Below, piece after piece: positions 35,704-44,694 of a stretch of 64,000 nucleotides of DNA. The DNA lies in NCBI RefSeq assembly GCF_000013665.1, contig NC_007912.1:2776501-2840500 (forward strand), written 5' to 3'. Position numbers and translations under genes: made by a program. Within the stretch, counting starts at the first letter, position 1, and each line of letters opens with the position of its first letter. A model generated the notes under the pieces. The model was not told the DNA's origin. It ran no database searches and worked only from the letters and a program-made list of their open reading frames with translations. Source of the stretch: Saccharophagus degradans 2-40 (GTDB lineage Bacteria; Pseudomonadota; Gammaproteobacteria; Pseudomonadales; Cellvibrionaceae).

Positions 35704-38118
35704 TTATCTTAAGTTAATAATTGTTTGGGTTACGGCATCGGCCGTTTCGATGGTTTTTGCGCTGGCTTGGAAATTGCGCTGCGCAATAATAAGGTTAACC
35801 AGCTGTTCAGAGAGGTCTACATTAGATTCTTCTAACGCTCCTGCTTGTACCGCACCTAATGCCGCACTACCTGGAGTACCCACATTCGGTGAACCTGACT
35901 CAAATGTTTCTGCCCACATGGTATTACCGGTTGGCTGCAAACCCTGCTGATTAGAAAAGTCTGCTAGCACAACTTGCCCCAACCTTAACGATTGGCCGTT
36001 GGTAAAACGGGCAAAGATCGTCCCGTTATCGGCAATATTTAGCCCCGATAAGCGGCCAGTAGAAAACCCGTTTTGGCTAATATCGTTTACAGAAAACTCT
36101 GAGCCAAACTGCGTGGTACCCTCAAGCGAGATCACGAAGTTTGAGCTTGTAGGTGGCTCAACAACAGTTTGAGTACCGCCAGCCAAAATATTCTGAGGCC
36201 CCAAGGCACCATTAGGGTTGCCATCTGCATCCACTGGCGTCCAGTTTGAGATAAGCATATCGGAAGTTAATAAAGTATTGAGCGAACCATCCTCGTTAAA
36301 ATACACATCGTAACTTGCCAGTGTAGGCTGCGTATTAGCAGGCGGTGGCAAAGTTGTATCGGGGTCGCCCACATCGGCATCATCAATACGTGCGTACATT
36401 ACCCAATGGTTGGGCACAGAGGTTGGGTCTGTTGCATCGTAATCTTGTTTAACAAAATACTGGGTCATAACGTGCGAGTTACCCAAACTATCGTAAATAG
36501 TCATCGAGGTAGCGCTGTTATAGGTAGACTGATCTGTGGGATCAAACGCATTGATAACTATGGGGGTAAACTCATTCGCGGTAAAAGGTTGGAATATACC
36601 TGTAAGCTGGGGCACTGCGTTCTCTAGTGAGTATCCCTCTTCCAAAACCATATCTATTGCACCACCAACAACAATAGCATCGGTATCACCATTGCCACCG
36701 GCTGTAATAGTTTGCGCGGCCGATAAAGTGGAGCCCTGCACGGTAATTGCATCCCCCGCACCGCCACTAACGGCAAATTTCAAATCTTTACCAACCGCCG
36801 ACGTGACAGTAATGGCCGTACCAGCAGCATTTACTGTTGCTGTAATACCCGCGAGAGAACTGGTAGAAAGCGCGTTAATTTCCGCTTCTAAATCTGCTAA
36901 ATCATCAACAACTAAGGCTATGTCGTTAACGGAAACAACAATATTACCACTGGCATTTGTAAACCCCGAAAGAGTAGCCTCAGACCGTGCAGTAGCTGAA
37001 ATGCCAGGCAGCTCATTTAATCGCGATGCAGTAGAAGCTGCTTCGGCGCCTGCGGGAATAGAAAATGGCACGATATTGCCATCAGGACCTACAATATCGA
37101 CTGTTTGCAAGGGGTAACCATTAGAAACGGAGGGAATACCCGTCGTACCCACGTTCGTATCATCTAAACCCAATGCCGCTACGTTACCTGGGTCGCTCGC
37201 TGGATCGATTGAAATGGAAATATCGGTAAGCTCACCCTCGTATATAGATTCAAACAAAATAGCCGGGTTACCCAATCCATCGGTGCCAACTGAAGCTACT
37301 ACATCGATGGGGTCCGCTCCGCCGTTTGGCGAATATAGTTGCGAATTAATTGACGAAACTATTTGCTGTAGTTCGGTTAGGTCGTCTATCGATGTAGAGA
37401 AATCTATAGAATCTAAGTTAATAGTAACCGTGCCATTATTACCAACTGTTGGCCCAGCAAGAGTAATATCGAAAATAATTGGGTTAGTATCTAAGTTTTG
37501 GATAGGGAACGTAATTGCATCCATCAATAGAGTTGATTTTTCAGCGGTTTGACGCCCTATCTGCGTAACACCAACTGCAGTACCCGCCGTAGAAAACTCC
37601 GCGCCAATAGTCTGCAATACCGGCTCGGTAGAATCTAAATTTAACAACGACTCGACACCTGTCGTTTGTCTTGGCGCAAGGTTGCTGGTTTGTATTCTAA
37701 TATCACCTTGAATACCGCCTATATTACCCGCTCCATCGGCCGAAAAGCCTTGCAAAACTGCACCCGTGTTATTTACCACATAGCCTTCGTCATCTAACCC
37801 AAAACTACCTGCTCGAGTGTAGAGTGTTTCCCCTTGCTGGCTCACAACAAAAAAACCATTACCGTTAATAGCAAGATCCAGCTCGTTTTCGGTAAAACCT
37901 ACGTTGCCCTGACTAAAACGCTGCGCAACTTCCTGGACTTGCACACCGCTACCTATCGCATTCACACCGGCACCCAGCACCGAGGTAGCATATACATCGC
38001 CAAATTCCGCGCGCGATGCTTTAAAACCAGTGGTAGACGCGTTAGCGATATTATTACCTGTTACAGACAGGTCACTGGAGGCGGCGCGAATACCGCTTAA
38101 GGCTGTATCGAAAGGCAT
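35704..38118 (-). CDS. flgE: Flagellar hook protein FlgE, enlarged
   Basis: FlgE builds the hook. The N-terminus has [20 protein letters not shown] and the C-terminus has [20 protein letters not shown] and [20 protein letters not shown]. At 804 residues it is nearly twice the ~400-460 usual in the family. The extra sequence (~120-560) is Gly/Ala/Thr/Asp-rich and beta-like, including an IN-type module near 350-465 ([40 protein letters not shown]). AGGAGA precedes the ATG. The gene ends flgBCDE. Confidence 0.97.
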   Translation of the reverse strand: MPFDTALSGIRAASSDLSVTGNNIANASTTGFKASRAEFGDVYATSVLGAGVNAIGSGVQVQEVAQRFSQGNVGFTENELDLAINGNGFFVVSQQGETLYTRAGSFGLDDEGYVVNNTGAVLQGFSADGAGNIGGIQGDIRIQTSNLAPRQTTGVESLLNLDSTEPVLQTIGAEFSTAGTAVGVTQIGRQTAEKSTLLMDAITFPIQNLDTNPIIFDITLAGPTVGNNGTVTINLDSIDFSTSIDDLTELQQIVSSINSQLYSPNGGADPIDVVASVGTDGLGNPAILFESIYEGELTDISISIDPASDPGNVAALGLDDTNVGTTGIPSVSNGYPLQTVDIVGPDGNIVPFSIPAGAEAASTASRLNELPGISATARSEATLSGFTNASGNIVVSVNDIALVVDDLADLEAEINALSTSSLAGITATVNAAGTAITVTSAVGKDLKFAVSGGAGDAITVQGSTLSAAQTITAGGNGDTDAIVVGGAIDMVLEEGYSLENAVPQLTGIFQPFTANEFTPIVINAFDPTDQSTYNSATSMTIYDSLGNSHVMTQYFVKQDYDATDPTSVPNHWVMYARIDDADVGDPDTTLPPPANTQPTLASYDVYFNEDGSLNTLLTSDMLISNWTPVDADGNPNGALGPQNILAGGTQTVVEPPTSSNFVISLEGTTQFGSEFSVNDISQNGFSTGRLSGLNIADNGTIFARFTNGQSLRLGQVVLADFSNQQGLQPTGNTMWAETFESGSPNVGTPGSAALGAVQAGALEESNVDLSEQLVNLIIAQRNFQASAKTIETADAVTQTIINLR

Positions 38119-38157
38119 AACTTTCTCCTACTTACTTCTCGTAAAATTATGAGCGAC

Positions 38158-38874
38158 TTATTCGTTAAATTGTTTAATATCATCTAGGCCAACAGCGCCA
38201 ATACCGGCTAGGTTCAGAGTTAGGCCGCCATTGGTGCCCACAGTAACGCTGTTTACATTGGCACTAAGTGCAGTGCCAAGTTTTACTTCTTCACCATCTA
38301 CCCGCGTGCTTACATCAAACCGATAAGTGCCCGGTGGTATGCCGTTTTCTTGTGATGTTTGCCAATCTAGCAGCTCGCCATTCACTTCCATTTGATTGCC
38401 ATCCCAGCGCATGACTAACTCACCGGCAGGTCGAACGCCCAGTGAAATTTGGTCCACAAGCGAGCCGCCCTCGGTAGAAATATTTACTAATATATCGCCA
38501 CTGCTACTGGGCACATCCACACTAGCACTTACTACACCGCCTGCTTTTAATTCAGTTCTATCGGAGGGCACTGTTACCGAGCGGCCAACCAAAGTGGAAG
38601 CTTGCAACGCTTGGTTGGCGACAAATGAATTGGCAAAACTATCAAAGTTATTATTGAGCTTATCTAAGCTTTCTACCGAACTAAACTGCGCTAATTGCGC
38701 GATAAATTCAGAGTTTTCTTGCGGGCTAAGCGGGTCTTGATTTTCTAATTGGGTGATCATTAATTCCAAAAATGCACTCTGGCCCAATTCATTGGATTGC
38801 GGCTCTGTTGGATTCTTTTTGGCAATCGACATATCGCTCAAAAAGCTATTGCCTGTAGCTGCGATTTCCGTCAT
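38158..38874 (-). CDS. flgD: Flagellar hook assembly scaffold FlgD
   Basis: FlgD is the temporary hook cap that directs FlgE assembly. The 238-residue product has the export/cap motif QSAFLELMITQLENQDPLSP and EFIAQLAQFSSVESLDKLN, then the FLG tandem folds (LVMRWDGNQMEVNGELLDW, PPGTYRFDVSTRVDGEEV). AGAGGGTAAAGCA precedes the ATG. It lies 39 bp before flgE. Confidence 0.97.
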   Translation of the reverse strand: MTEIAATGNSFLSDMSIAKKNPTEPQSNELGQSAFLELMITQLENQDPLSPQENSEFIAQLAQFSSVESLDKLNNNFDSFANSFVANQALQASTLVGRSVTVPSDRTELKAGGVVSASVDVPSSSGDILVNISTEGGSLVDQISLGVRPAGELVMRWDGNQMEVNGELLDWQTSQENGIPPGTYRFDVSTRVDGEEVKLGTALSANVNSVTVGTNGGLTLNLAGIGAVGLDDIKQFNE

Positions 38875-38932
38875 TGCTTTACCCTCTTAGCGTGAATATT
38901 GTGTTTTGGTGTTACTAGCTAATGCGATTTAA

Positions 38933-39367
38933 TTATTGGCCAAGCTGTAAAACGCGTTGCACCATTTGCTTGGCAGAATTCATAACCTCTACATTCATTT
39001 GGAACGAGCGCGAAGCAGAAATCATATTGGCCATTTCTTCTACGATATTAACGTTTGGATAGTGCACATAACCTTCTTCATCCGCCTGCGGGTGGCCTGG
39101 CTCATAACGCCTTTGCAAAGGTGCATCACTTTCAACAATACCCATTACCTGCACGCCCATTTCTTGCTCATCATCCAAGGCGCCTACTTGGCCTTGCATA
39201 TACCCTGCTTGCACAGTGGCAAAAACTGGGTGGCGGCCTCGGTATACGGTATCTGCGCTAGAGCTTGCGGTTTCTGCGTTTGCAATGTTGCTTGCTGTGG
39301 TATTAAGGCGAACGCTCTGTGCATTCATACCGGAGCCCGCTGTGTCAAATATGCCTGATAAACTCAT
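38933..39367 (-). CDS. flgC: Flagellar basal-body rod protein FlgC
   Basis: FlgC is a proximal rod protein. Family sequence begins MSLSGIFDTAGSGMNAQ and RLNTTASNIANAETASSSAD, and ends with VNIVEEMANMISASRSFQMN and VEVMNSAKQMVQRVLQLGQ. I start it at ATG 39367 (144 residues) because the longer GTG start overlaps the AGGTGG ribosome-binding site. It follows flgB by 27 bp. Confidence 0.97.
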   Translation of the reverse strand: MSLSGIFDTAGSGMNAQSVRLNTTASNIANAETASSSADTVYRGRHPVFATVQAGYMQGQVGALDDEQEMGVQVMGIVESDAPLQRRYEPGHPQADEEGYVHYPNVNIVEEMANMISASRSFQMNVEVMNSAKQMVQRVLQLGQ

Positions 39368-39394
39368 TTTCAAATCCACCTAGTTAATTGGGGG

Positions 39395-39799
39395 TTATTC
39401 GCCGCGTATCGCTTTAGTTAAGCCTTTGAATTTACTGTTAAGTACAGTAAACGCCGCTTGAAACTCCAATGTGTTTTTCATGTATTCCGCATGCTCTTTT
39501 TGTTCTTCAACGGTATTGCCGTCTACAGAGGGCTGCGAGGGAGAACGGTACAAAGGTTCACCGCTAAAGCGGTTATTTTCTGCCGCTCCAAAGTGCGCCG
39601 CGTGGGTAGTTTTAGCCGCTTTGCCGCCTATTCCCTGTCCCATTGAATCTTTCAATGCTTGCTGAAAATCGATATCGCGCGCTTTATATCCGGGGGTATT
39701 CACGTTTGCGAGGTTATTCGCCAACACGCCAGCACGCTCAGAACGTAGAGAAAGCGCGGATTCGTAAATTCCCAGTGCTTTATCAAATGAAATGGCCAT
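39395..39799 (-). CDS. flgB: Flagellar basal-body rod protein FlgB
   Basis: FlgB is the first proximal rod protein, 134 residues. It has the motif GVLANNLANVNTPGYKARDI near the N-terminus and ends with EYMKNTLEFQAAFTVLNSKF and KGLTKAIRGE, the normal rod ending. It is the first gene of flgBCDE and has an AGGTAA ribosome-binding site. A sigma54 site lies 66 bp upstream. Confidence 0.98.
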   Translation of the reverse strand: MAISFDKALGIYESALSLRSERAGVLANNLANVNTPGYKARDIDFQQALKDSMGQGIGGKAAKTTHAAHFGAAENNRFSGEPLYRSPSQPSVDGNTVEEQKEHAEYMKNTLEFQAAFTVLNSKFKGLTKAIRGE

Positions 39800-39864
39800 G
39801 TGTGATTACCTACCCTATTTTGATGTAACGCAATTAACTATTACTTTGTGTACACGTGGAATAG

Positions 39865-39880
39865 AGCAACGCTTATGCCA
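39865..39880 (-). promoter_or_regulatory. Sigma54 promoter of flgBCDE
   Basis: On the minus strand TGGCAT-AAGCG-TTGCT, GG-N10-GC. The predicted start near 39853 gives a ~54-nt leader. The 312-bp gap 39800-40111 holds this site and the cheR terminator and no gene. Confidence 0.8.
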
Positions 39881-40030
39881 ACTTAATCACATATCAACTA
39901 ACTTATTGAATTAACTAGCTATTTTTATATTTTCGCTTGTAGAAAGGCAAAATATTGGAGGTAAAACTCGAGGTAACGGCAATGAGTTTCCGCTTGGCAG
40001 ACAAGCTTTACCTGAAAGGTTTTAGGGGTA

Positions 40031-40069
40031 CAAAAAAGAAAGCCGCAACCAACATCTGCTGGTAGCGGC
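40031..40069 (-). terminator. Rho-independent terminator of cheV-cheR
   Basis: On the minus strand GCCGCTACCA-GCAGATGT-TGGTTGCGGC (one mismatch) is followed by TTTCTTTTTTG, a classic U-tract. It is 42 bp after the cheR stop. Confidence 0.88.
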
Positions 40070-40111
40070 CAAAGAAAAGAATTTATTAAAAATATGCCGG
40101 CTAGGTAACTG

Positions 40112-40969
40112 CTATTTAGCTCTATACACCACTCCAGGGCTACAGTGAACCATGTCAAATAGCTTTGCAGATTCGCCTAGGCTTTCTGAAGAGCCTAAGA
40201 ATAAATAGCCGCCAGGGACCATTGTGGCGTGTATACGCTTAATGATGTCTTGCTTTAATTCACTAGAAAAATAAATTAGTACATTCCGACAAAAAACAAT
40301 ATCGAACTTTCCAAGCATAACGTAGGAGTCTTTTAGGTTTTGGGGTCTAAAAGTAATTCTGCTTTTTATGCTTGGCTTTACACGCCATTTTTCCTTTTCA
40401 ATTTCTTCAAAGTTTTCCCTTAATCTCTCGGACGATAGCCCCCGTGAAACGGATAGTCTATCGTACTCTGCACTTTTCGCCTGCGCCATAATCTCGGTAG
40501 AAAGGTCGGTGGCAACAATTTCGGCATTAATACGTTTGCCAAAGTTGCGCTTACTAAACTCTTCTAGAACTATGCTAATAGAATATGGCTCCTGCCCTGA
40601 AGAACAAGCAGATGACCAAATGCGCATGCGCCCATTGGGCTTATTTTTAAACCATTCGGGCAGCAAGGTACTTTGCAGGTAATCGTAAGGGTAAATATCA
40701 CGAAACCAAAAAGTCTCGTTTGTGGTCATTGCATCGATAACCTTTTGGCGTAATTCACGCTGACTAGGCTGTTTAATGGTTAGCACTAGCTCAATGAGTG
40801 AGTCTAGCTTGTAATCAATTAAAATACGTCGAATACGCGTAGCCACCAAGTACTGCTTATTACTACCTAAGTCAATTCCTGCAGCTTCCTGCAAAAAAAT
40901 TCTAAATGCCTCAAATGCTTCGGCATCCAGCGCTGCGCCACTTTCCATTCCTGATACTGAGGTCACCAT
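40112..40969 (-). CDS. cheR: Chemotaxis protein methyltransferase CheR
   Basis: CheR methylates glutamates on chemoreceptors using S-adenosylmethionine. The 285-residue product has the SAM-binding loop IWSSACSSGQEPYSISIVLE, the acidic strand AEIVATDLSTEIMAQAK and the C-terminal DIVFCRNVLIYFS followed by GGYLFLGSSESLGE. The N-terminal helical domain (LVATRIRRIL) is present; a C-terminal NWETF-type tether was not looked for on receptors. It forms an operon with cheV, 61 bp upstream. Confidence 0.97.
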   Translation of the reverse strand: MVTSVSGMESGAALDAEAFEAFRIFLQEAAGIDLGSNKQYLVATRIRRILIDYKLDSLIELVLTIKQPSQRELRQKVIDAMTTNETFWFRDIYPYDYLQSTLLPEWFKNKPNGRMRIWSSACSSGQEPYSISIVLEEFSKRNFGKRINAEIVATDLSTEIMAQAKSAEYDRLSVSRGLSSERLRENFEEIEKEKWRVKPSIKSRITFRPQNLKDSYVMLGKFDIVFCRNVLIYFSSELKQDIIKRIHATMVPGGYLFLGSSESLGESAKLFDMVHCSPGVVYRAK

Positions 40970-41030
40970 ATTCTCATCTTATTTGTCGTACAACCGCACT
41001 GAATAAGCGCCCTAACCCCTTGAATAGACA

Positions 41031-41981
41031 CTAGTCTTCCATCTCAAAGCCGTCACCAGTTAGAACTTTAATTCTTGCGTTAACACGCTTAGCCAGTTCG
41101 TCCGGATGAAATTTCGCTAAGAAATCGTTGGCACCCACTTTTTTAACCATAGCTTCATTAAACACACCACTTAAAGACGTGTGTAAAATAATGTGCATGT
41201 TTGCGAGTTTTGGATTAGCCCGCACCTCTGCAGTAAAGGTATAACCGTCCATCTCTGGCATTTCAATATCGGAAATTACCATCATTAGTTCATGATAGGG
41301 GTCTTTACCTTCAGCGACTAAGTCCGTTAAATACCCAAGCGCTTCAGCTCCATCTTTACACACGGTAGTTTTTATACCCAGTGATGCCAGAACTCTTTGA
41401 ATTTGCTTGCGAGCGATCGCAGAATCATCAGCAACTAACACGTGCTTAAGTACCGTTGTTTCGGCCTGCGCATCTTGAATAACCTCTGCGCTTACCTCAT
41501 CCAACATTGGGGAAACTTCAGCAAGTATCTTTTCTACATCTATTATTTCTACCAAGCGATTATCTACTTGGGTAACCGCAGTAAGGTAATTCTCTCTGCC
41601 CGCCCCTTTGGGTGGCGGATGAATATCACCCCAATTCATATTTACGATGCGCTCAACACCCTTAACCAAAAAGCCCTGTGTAGAGCGATTATATTCTGTG
41701 ATTATCACAAAACAGGTTTCTAGGTTTGTTAGCGGCGCGCTGCCGGTTGCTCTGCGTAAATCCATAATAGGAATGGTGCCGCCACGTATATGAGCAACAC
41801 CCCGCACAACGGGGTTGCGCTTAGGTATTTCGTTTAACGGCGGACACTGCAGCACTTCCTTCACCTTGAACACATTGATGCCATAGGTTTGGTTGTCGCC
41901 TAGATTAAAAAGCAGAAGCTCTAATCTGTTTTGCCCCACCAGTTGGGTTCGCTGATTAACACTATCCAGAACACCAGCCAT
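41031..41981 (-). CDS. cheV: Chemotaxis coupling protein CheV (CheW-receiver fusion)
   Basis: CheV joins a CheW-like adaptor domain (~20-165: RLELLLFNLGDNQTYGINVF, FVIITEYNRSTQGFLV) to a receiver domain (~185-305: VLVADDSAIARKQIQRVLA, VISDIEMPEMDGYTFT). It links receptors to CheA and tunes adaptation. I start it at ATG 41981 (MAGVLDSVNQRTQLVGQNR), where relatives begin and GAGG lies 6 nt upstream. The frame could begin at GTG 42032. A FliA-type promoter lies at 42062-42088. cheVR with flgAMN upstream is the Pseudomonas/Vibrio layout. Confidence 0.96.
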   Translation of the reverse strand: MAGVLDSVNQRTQLVGQNRLELLLFNLGDNQTYGINVFKVKEVLQCPPLNEIPKRNPVVRGVAHIRGGTIPIMDLRRATGSAPLTNLETCFVIITEYNRSTQGFLVKGVERIVNMNWGDIHPPPKGAGRENYLTAVTQVDNRLVEIIDVEKILAEVSPMLDEVSAEVIQDAQAETTVLKHVLVADDSAIARKQIQRVLASLGIKTTVCKDGAEALGYLTDLVAEGKDPYHELMMVISDIEMPEMDGYTFTAEVRANPKLANMHIILHTSLSGVFNEAMVKKVGANDFLAKFHPDELAKRVNARIKVLTGDGFEMED

Positions 41982-42034
41982 GTTCACCCTCATTTCGTTA
42001 AAGCCGACGCTTAAAACATCTCCCGTGGACACAA

Positions 42035-42050
42035 AGGCACGGGGTTTGCA
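42035..42050 (+). promoter_or_regulatory. Sigma54 promoter of flgA
   Basis: AGGCAC-GGGGT-TTGCA, GG-N10-GC, differs from the consensus only at the first base. The start near 42062 gives a ~72-nt leader to flgA. The site lies inside the 5' leader predicted for cheV on the other strand. Confidence 0.75.
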
Positions 42051-42061
42051 GATACATCGTT

Positions 42062-42088
42062 ATAGCGGCAGTTTTTTGTCAAAGTTTA
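42062..42088 (-). promoter_or_regulatory. FliA (sigma28)-type promoter of cheV-cheR
   Basis: On the minus strand TAAA, exactly 15 nt, GCCGCTAT (6 of 8 in the -10). It faces the flgA sigma54 promoter; the two start points are predicted within ~10 bp of each other. Confidence 0.6.
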
Positions 42089-42133
42089 GTGTCAACGCTA
42101 TTTCGCGTGTCACACATACAGCATAGGACAAGA

Positions 42134-42865
42134 ATGATGAGGAATCGTAGTTTTTTACTTGTATTTATTTCACTTACTCTTTTAGTGGCAAACAAAGCAG
42201 CGAGCGCCGAAATTGAGTACATGACTACGCAAGAGCTACGTCAACAAATTGACCTTTTTGCGCGAAATCACTTCTCTGGGGTGTATACCGACAAAATTTT
42301 GGACAAGGATTTAAAAATCGACGTTGGCAACCTAGATAGCCGGTTACGCCTCGCCCGCTGCGGCCACCCCTTAGAGATGAATGTAAACACGCCATCACAT
42401 ATGACCGCCAACGCGACAATTAAAACCACCTGTGCCGGCCCACACCGCTGGTCCATTTATGTACCAGTTGATATAGAAGTTTATAGCGAGATAGTGGTTG
42501 CTTCGCGCACCCTAAGACGCGGCGCTACAATTAGCGAAGCCGACTTAAACGTACAGGTTATTAATATCGCCAGATACGGCTCTGGCCATGTGCAAGATGC
42601 GCAGCGCATTATTGGTCAAGAGCTTACCCGCTCCGTTAACGCTGGCGAGGCAATTAAACTCTCTCATGTTCGACCCGCGCAGGTTGTGAGTAAAGGCGAT
42701 ACAGTGGTAATTGAAGTACGAGGTAATATGATAGCCGTAGCGGTAAATGGCGAGGCCCTCGAAAACGGCCACGTTGGCAAACAAATTCGCGTGCGCAACA
42801 ATCAATCCAAGCGCGTTGTAGATGGCGTGGTAAGCGGCCCAGGGCGAGTAAGCATTAGCATTTAG
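42134..42865 (+). CDS. flgA: Flagellar P-ring chaperone FlgA
   Basis: FlgA is the periplasmic chaperone for P-ring assembly. I start it at ATG 42134, with AGGA 5 nt upstream. The product begins with a signal peptide (SFLLVFISLTLLVANKAASA) and has the SAF-like region (VVASRTLRRGATISEADLNV) and GQELTRSVNAGEAIKLSHVR. The C-terminal VKLxA-like end is VSGPGRVSISI. The 243-residue length is typical. It is divergent from cheV and precedes flgM. Confidence 0.96.
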   Translation: MMRNRSFLLVFISLTLLVANKAASAEIEYMTTQELRQQIDLFARNHFSGVYTDKILDKDLKIDVGNLDSRLRLARCGHPLEMNVNTPSHMTANATIKTTCAGPHRWSIYVPVDIEVYSEIVVASRTLRRGATISEADLNVQVINIARYGSGHVQDAQRIIGQELTRSVNAGEAIKLSHVRPAQVVSKGDTVVIEVRGNMIAVAVNGEALENGHVGKQIRVRNNQSKRVVDGVVSGPGRVSISI

Positions 42866-42926
42866 TGCCCATTCCCCTTTAAATAGCACGAAAGAGTAAT
42901 AAAGCAAAAAAATATTAAAAAAGCCC

Positions 42927-42953
42927 TAAAGCGTATCTAATACCGGCCGATAC
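42927..42953 (+). promoter_or_regulatory. FliA (sigma28) promoter of flgMN
   Basis: TAAA, exactly 15 nt, GCCGATAC: full -35 and 7 of 8 of the -10. The leader to flgM is about 149 nt. flgM would therefore also be made under FliA control, a feedback seen in other flagellar systems. Confidence 0.82.
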
Positions 42954-43108
42954 ACACTATAGACGATAAGATTGTGCCAAACTGTTAGTAAGCTCAAACG
43001 TAGATTATAAGAGTATTGGCACCATCCCAGAGAATTGTAGTACTGCGTCGCAGCAGTTGGCCTAGGTAAGATACAAGCCAATTTGGGGGACAACACGGGA
43101 CTAAGACA

Positions 43109-43426
43109 ATGGTTATAGATTCAGGTAACAGCTTAAACTCTACAGGTGGTGCGGGTAAGACCCATCAATCACCCGCGGGCGGTGTAAAATCACGCACGCA
43201 GACTACTGAGAGCGCAAGCAGTAACGAGAACACACAGAGCAAAGATTCGGTATCGCTAAGTGATGCGGGCAAATCACTTGCTCAGCTCGAAGCTGGTTTA
43301 GCCTCGGCCCCAGATGTAGACATGGGCAAAGTAGAAAGAGTGCGTGCAGAGCTAAATAATGGCTCCTACAGCCCCGACGACAAGGCTATTGCTCGCGCCT
43401 TGCTCTCGCAAGACGAATTGCTCTAA
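43109..43426 (+). CDS. flgM: Anti-sigma-28 factor FlgM
   Basis: FlgM binds FliA and holds it inactive until it is exported through the finished hook. The 105-residue product has a disordered Ser/Thr/Gly-rich N-terminal half and the FliA-binding C-terminal half (DMGKVERVRAELNNGSYSPD, DKAIARALLSQDELL). It is followed by flgN 161 bp downstream, the standard pair. Confidence 0.95.
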   Translation: MVIDSGNSLNSTGGAGKTHQSPAGGVKSRTQTTESASSNENTQSKDSVSLSDAGKSLAQLEAGLASAPDVDMGKVERVRAELNNGSYSPDDKAIARALLSQDELL

Positions 43427-43587
43427 TTTTTGGGTTTAATTTATTAAACCCGCTTCCCCGTGTTTAGCGCTATACCAAGTAACAGCCGTAGATTAGCACC
43501 AACACTCATACCTCTCGGCATAGTAAATGCTTATATTTAACTAAACGCCAAATTTTCGCCAATTTTCGAGATTAAATGGAGAGGAAT

Positions 43588-44061
43588 ATGTCTGTTACAC
43601 CTCAAGCTATTCAGGGCCAAATTGTCGCTGATATTAAAGCCTGCGAATCGTTGCTCACTCTCTTTGAATCTGAACGCGAAGCCTTAAAAATACGTGATAG
43701 CGACGCACTTGAAGCTATCTTGCAAAACAAAAACGCCTGCATACAGATATTGGAAAACAGCGCCAAACAGCGCGCTATCTGGTCTCAACAAGCCGCTCAA
43801 AACGACCCCGAAAACGGTTGGGATACCCTTATTGAATCGTTAAGCCACACCCAAGTAAAAGAACAATGGGGCACGCTAAAAGAGCTGTTTAAACGCTGCA
43901 AAGAAGAAAACGAGATTAATGGCCGATTAGTAGCGAGAAACCAGCAGGTATTTGGGCGATTAATAGAAATTTTGCGCGGGCAAACCAACGCACCCAACCT
44001 GTATAACGCTAAAGGAAGCGCCTCATCCAATGCGGGATCAAATCGATTCGGCGAGGCTTAA
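43588..44061 (+). CDS. flgN: Flagellar export chaperone FlgN
   Basis: FlgN is the chaperone for the junction proteins FlgK and FlgL. The product is helical (DIKACESLLTLFESEREALK, IRDSDALEAILQNKNACIQI), with the C-terminal ARNQQVFGRLIEILRG, and ends in a Ser/Asn tail. ATG 43588 has GGAG 6 nt upstream; the ATG at 43576 would put that signal inside the gene. It gives 157 residues. The last 24 bp overlap the converging gene at 44038. Confidence 0.92.
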   Translation: MSVTPQAIQGQIVADIKACESLLTLFESEREALKIRDSDALEAILQNKNACIQILENSAKQRAIWSQQAAQNDPENGWDTLIESLSHTQVKEQWGTLKELFKRCKEENEINGRLVARNQQVFGRLIEILRGQTNAPNLYNAKGSASSNAGSNRFGEA

Positions 44062-44694
44062 GTCTTCTGGTCGATCAATATCGTGCAGCGGCTCTAGTAG
44101 GCTGTATTTAAAACCCAATAGCTCAATGTTGTGTATCAACTGATCTAGCACCCTTTCTGTGCCCCATTCAATACCCTCGAATAGCGCTTCGTGCCATTGC
44201 TTTATAGCTAGCAGCACGAAGCCACCATCAAACGCTGGGCCAATAACCGTGTTTAGCCCTGGCTGCTGTTTAAGCAAGGCTAGCGCTGACTCGATATAGT
44301 TAGACGTTAAAGTAATACAGTCACTGCCTATAACTACGGCAACTCGACCTTGCGCTTCCCCTTCCTTCAACGCGGCGGTTAAACGTACATCTAAATCACC
44401 ACTTGGCTGATAGTGCAGTGAGGAGCGGCAGGTATGTTTATTTTCATCCATTAAGCTGTGAAAAAAGGGATGGTCACTCGACACCCAAAGTTGATGAATA
44501 TAATTATCAGCGACAGCAACAGTAGTAAAAACTTTCGCAACTAATCGTTTGTGTAAATCCACACATTGTTGCGGGCTTAATACTGCACGCATGCGCGTTT
44601 TTACTTTGCCTACTTCGGGCGCCTTTGCAAACTGAGCGACGATGGGCTTGTTAGGCGTATTATTTTGAATATCTAATTTGTATTCGGTTGTCAT
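44038..44694 (-). CDS. Selenodomain/ArsS-associated transferase 1 (TIGR04282-type)
   Basis: This is a 218-residue nucleotidyl/glycosyltransferase-fold protein. The motif AKAPEVGKVKTRM at its N-terminus, AVVIGSDCITLTSNYIE and IGPAFDGGFVLLAI are the pattern of the TIGR04282 family that accompanies radical-SAM selenodomain (ArsS-type) proteins. Start ATG 44694 overlaps the stop of the upstream glycosyltransferase as ATGA and has GGGGG 6 nt upstream; the longer frame would overlap it by 79 bp. It is probably involved in glycosylating a small arsenic- or sulfur-containing product. Its 3' end overlaps flgN by 24 bp. Confidence 0.85.
   Translation of the reverse strand: MTTEYKLDIQNNTPNKPIVAQFAKAPEVGKVKTRMRAVLSPQQCVDLHKRLVAKVFTTVAVADNYIHQLWVSSDHPFFHSLMDENKHTCRSSLHYQPSGDLDVRLTAALKEGEAQGRVAVVIGSDCITLTSNYIESALALLKQQPGLNTVIGPAFDGGFVLLAIKQWHEALFEGIEWGTERVLDQLIHNIELLGFKYSLLEPLHDIDRPEDLSLAESI

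Noticed and set aside
36536-37117. 193-codon plus-strand frame opposite flgE
   Set aside because: Shadow of the Gly/Ala-rich flgE middle; no start signal.
39925-40158. 77-codon minus-strand frame after cheR
   Set aside because: It overlaps the cheR end and runs through the cheR terminator; no ribosome-binding site.
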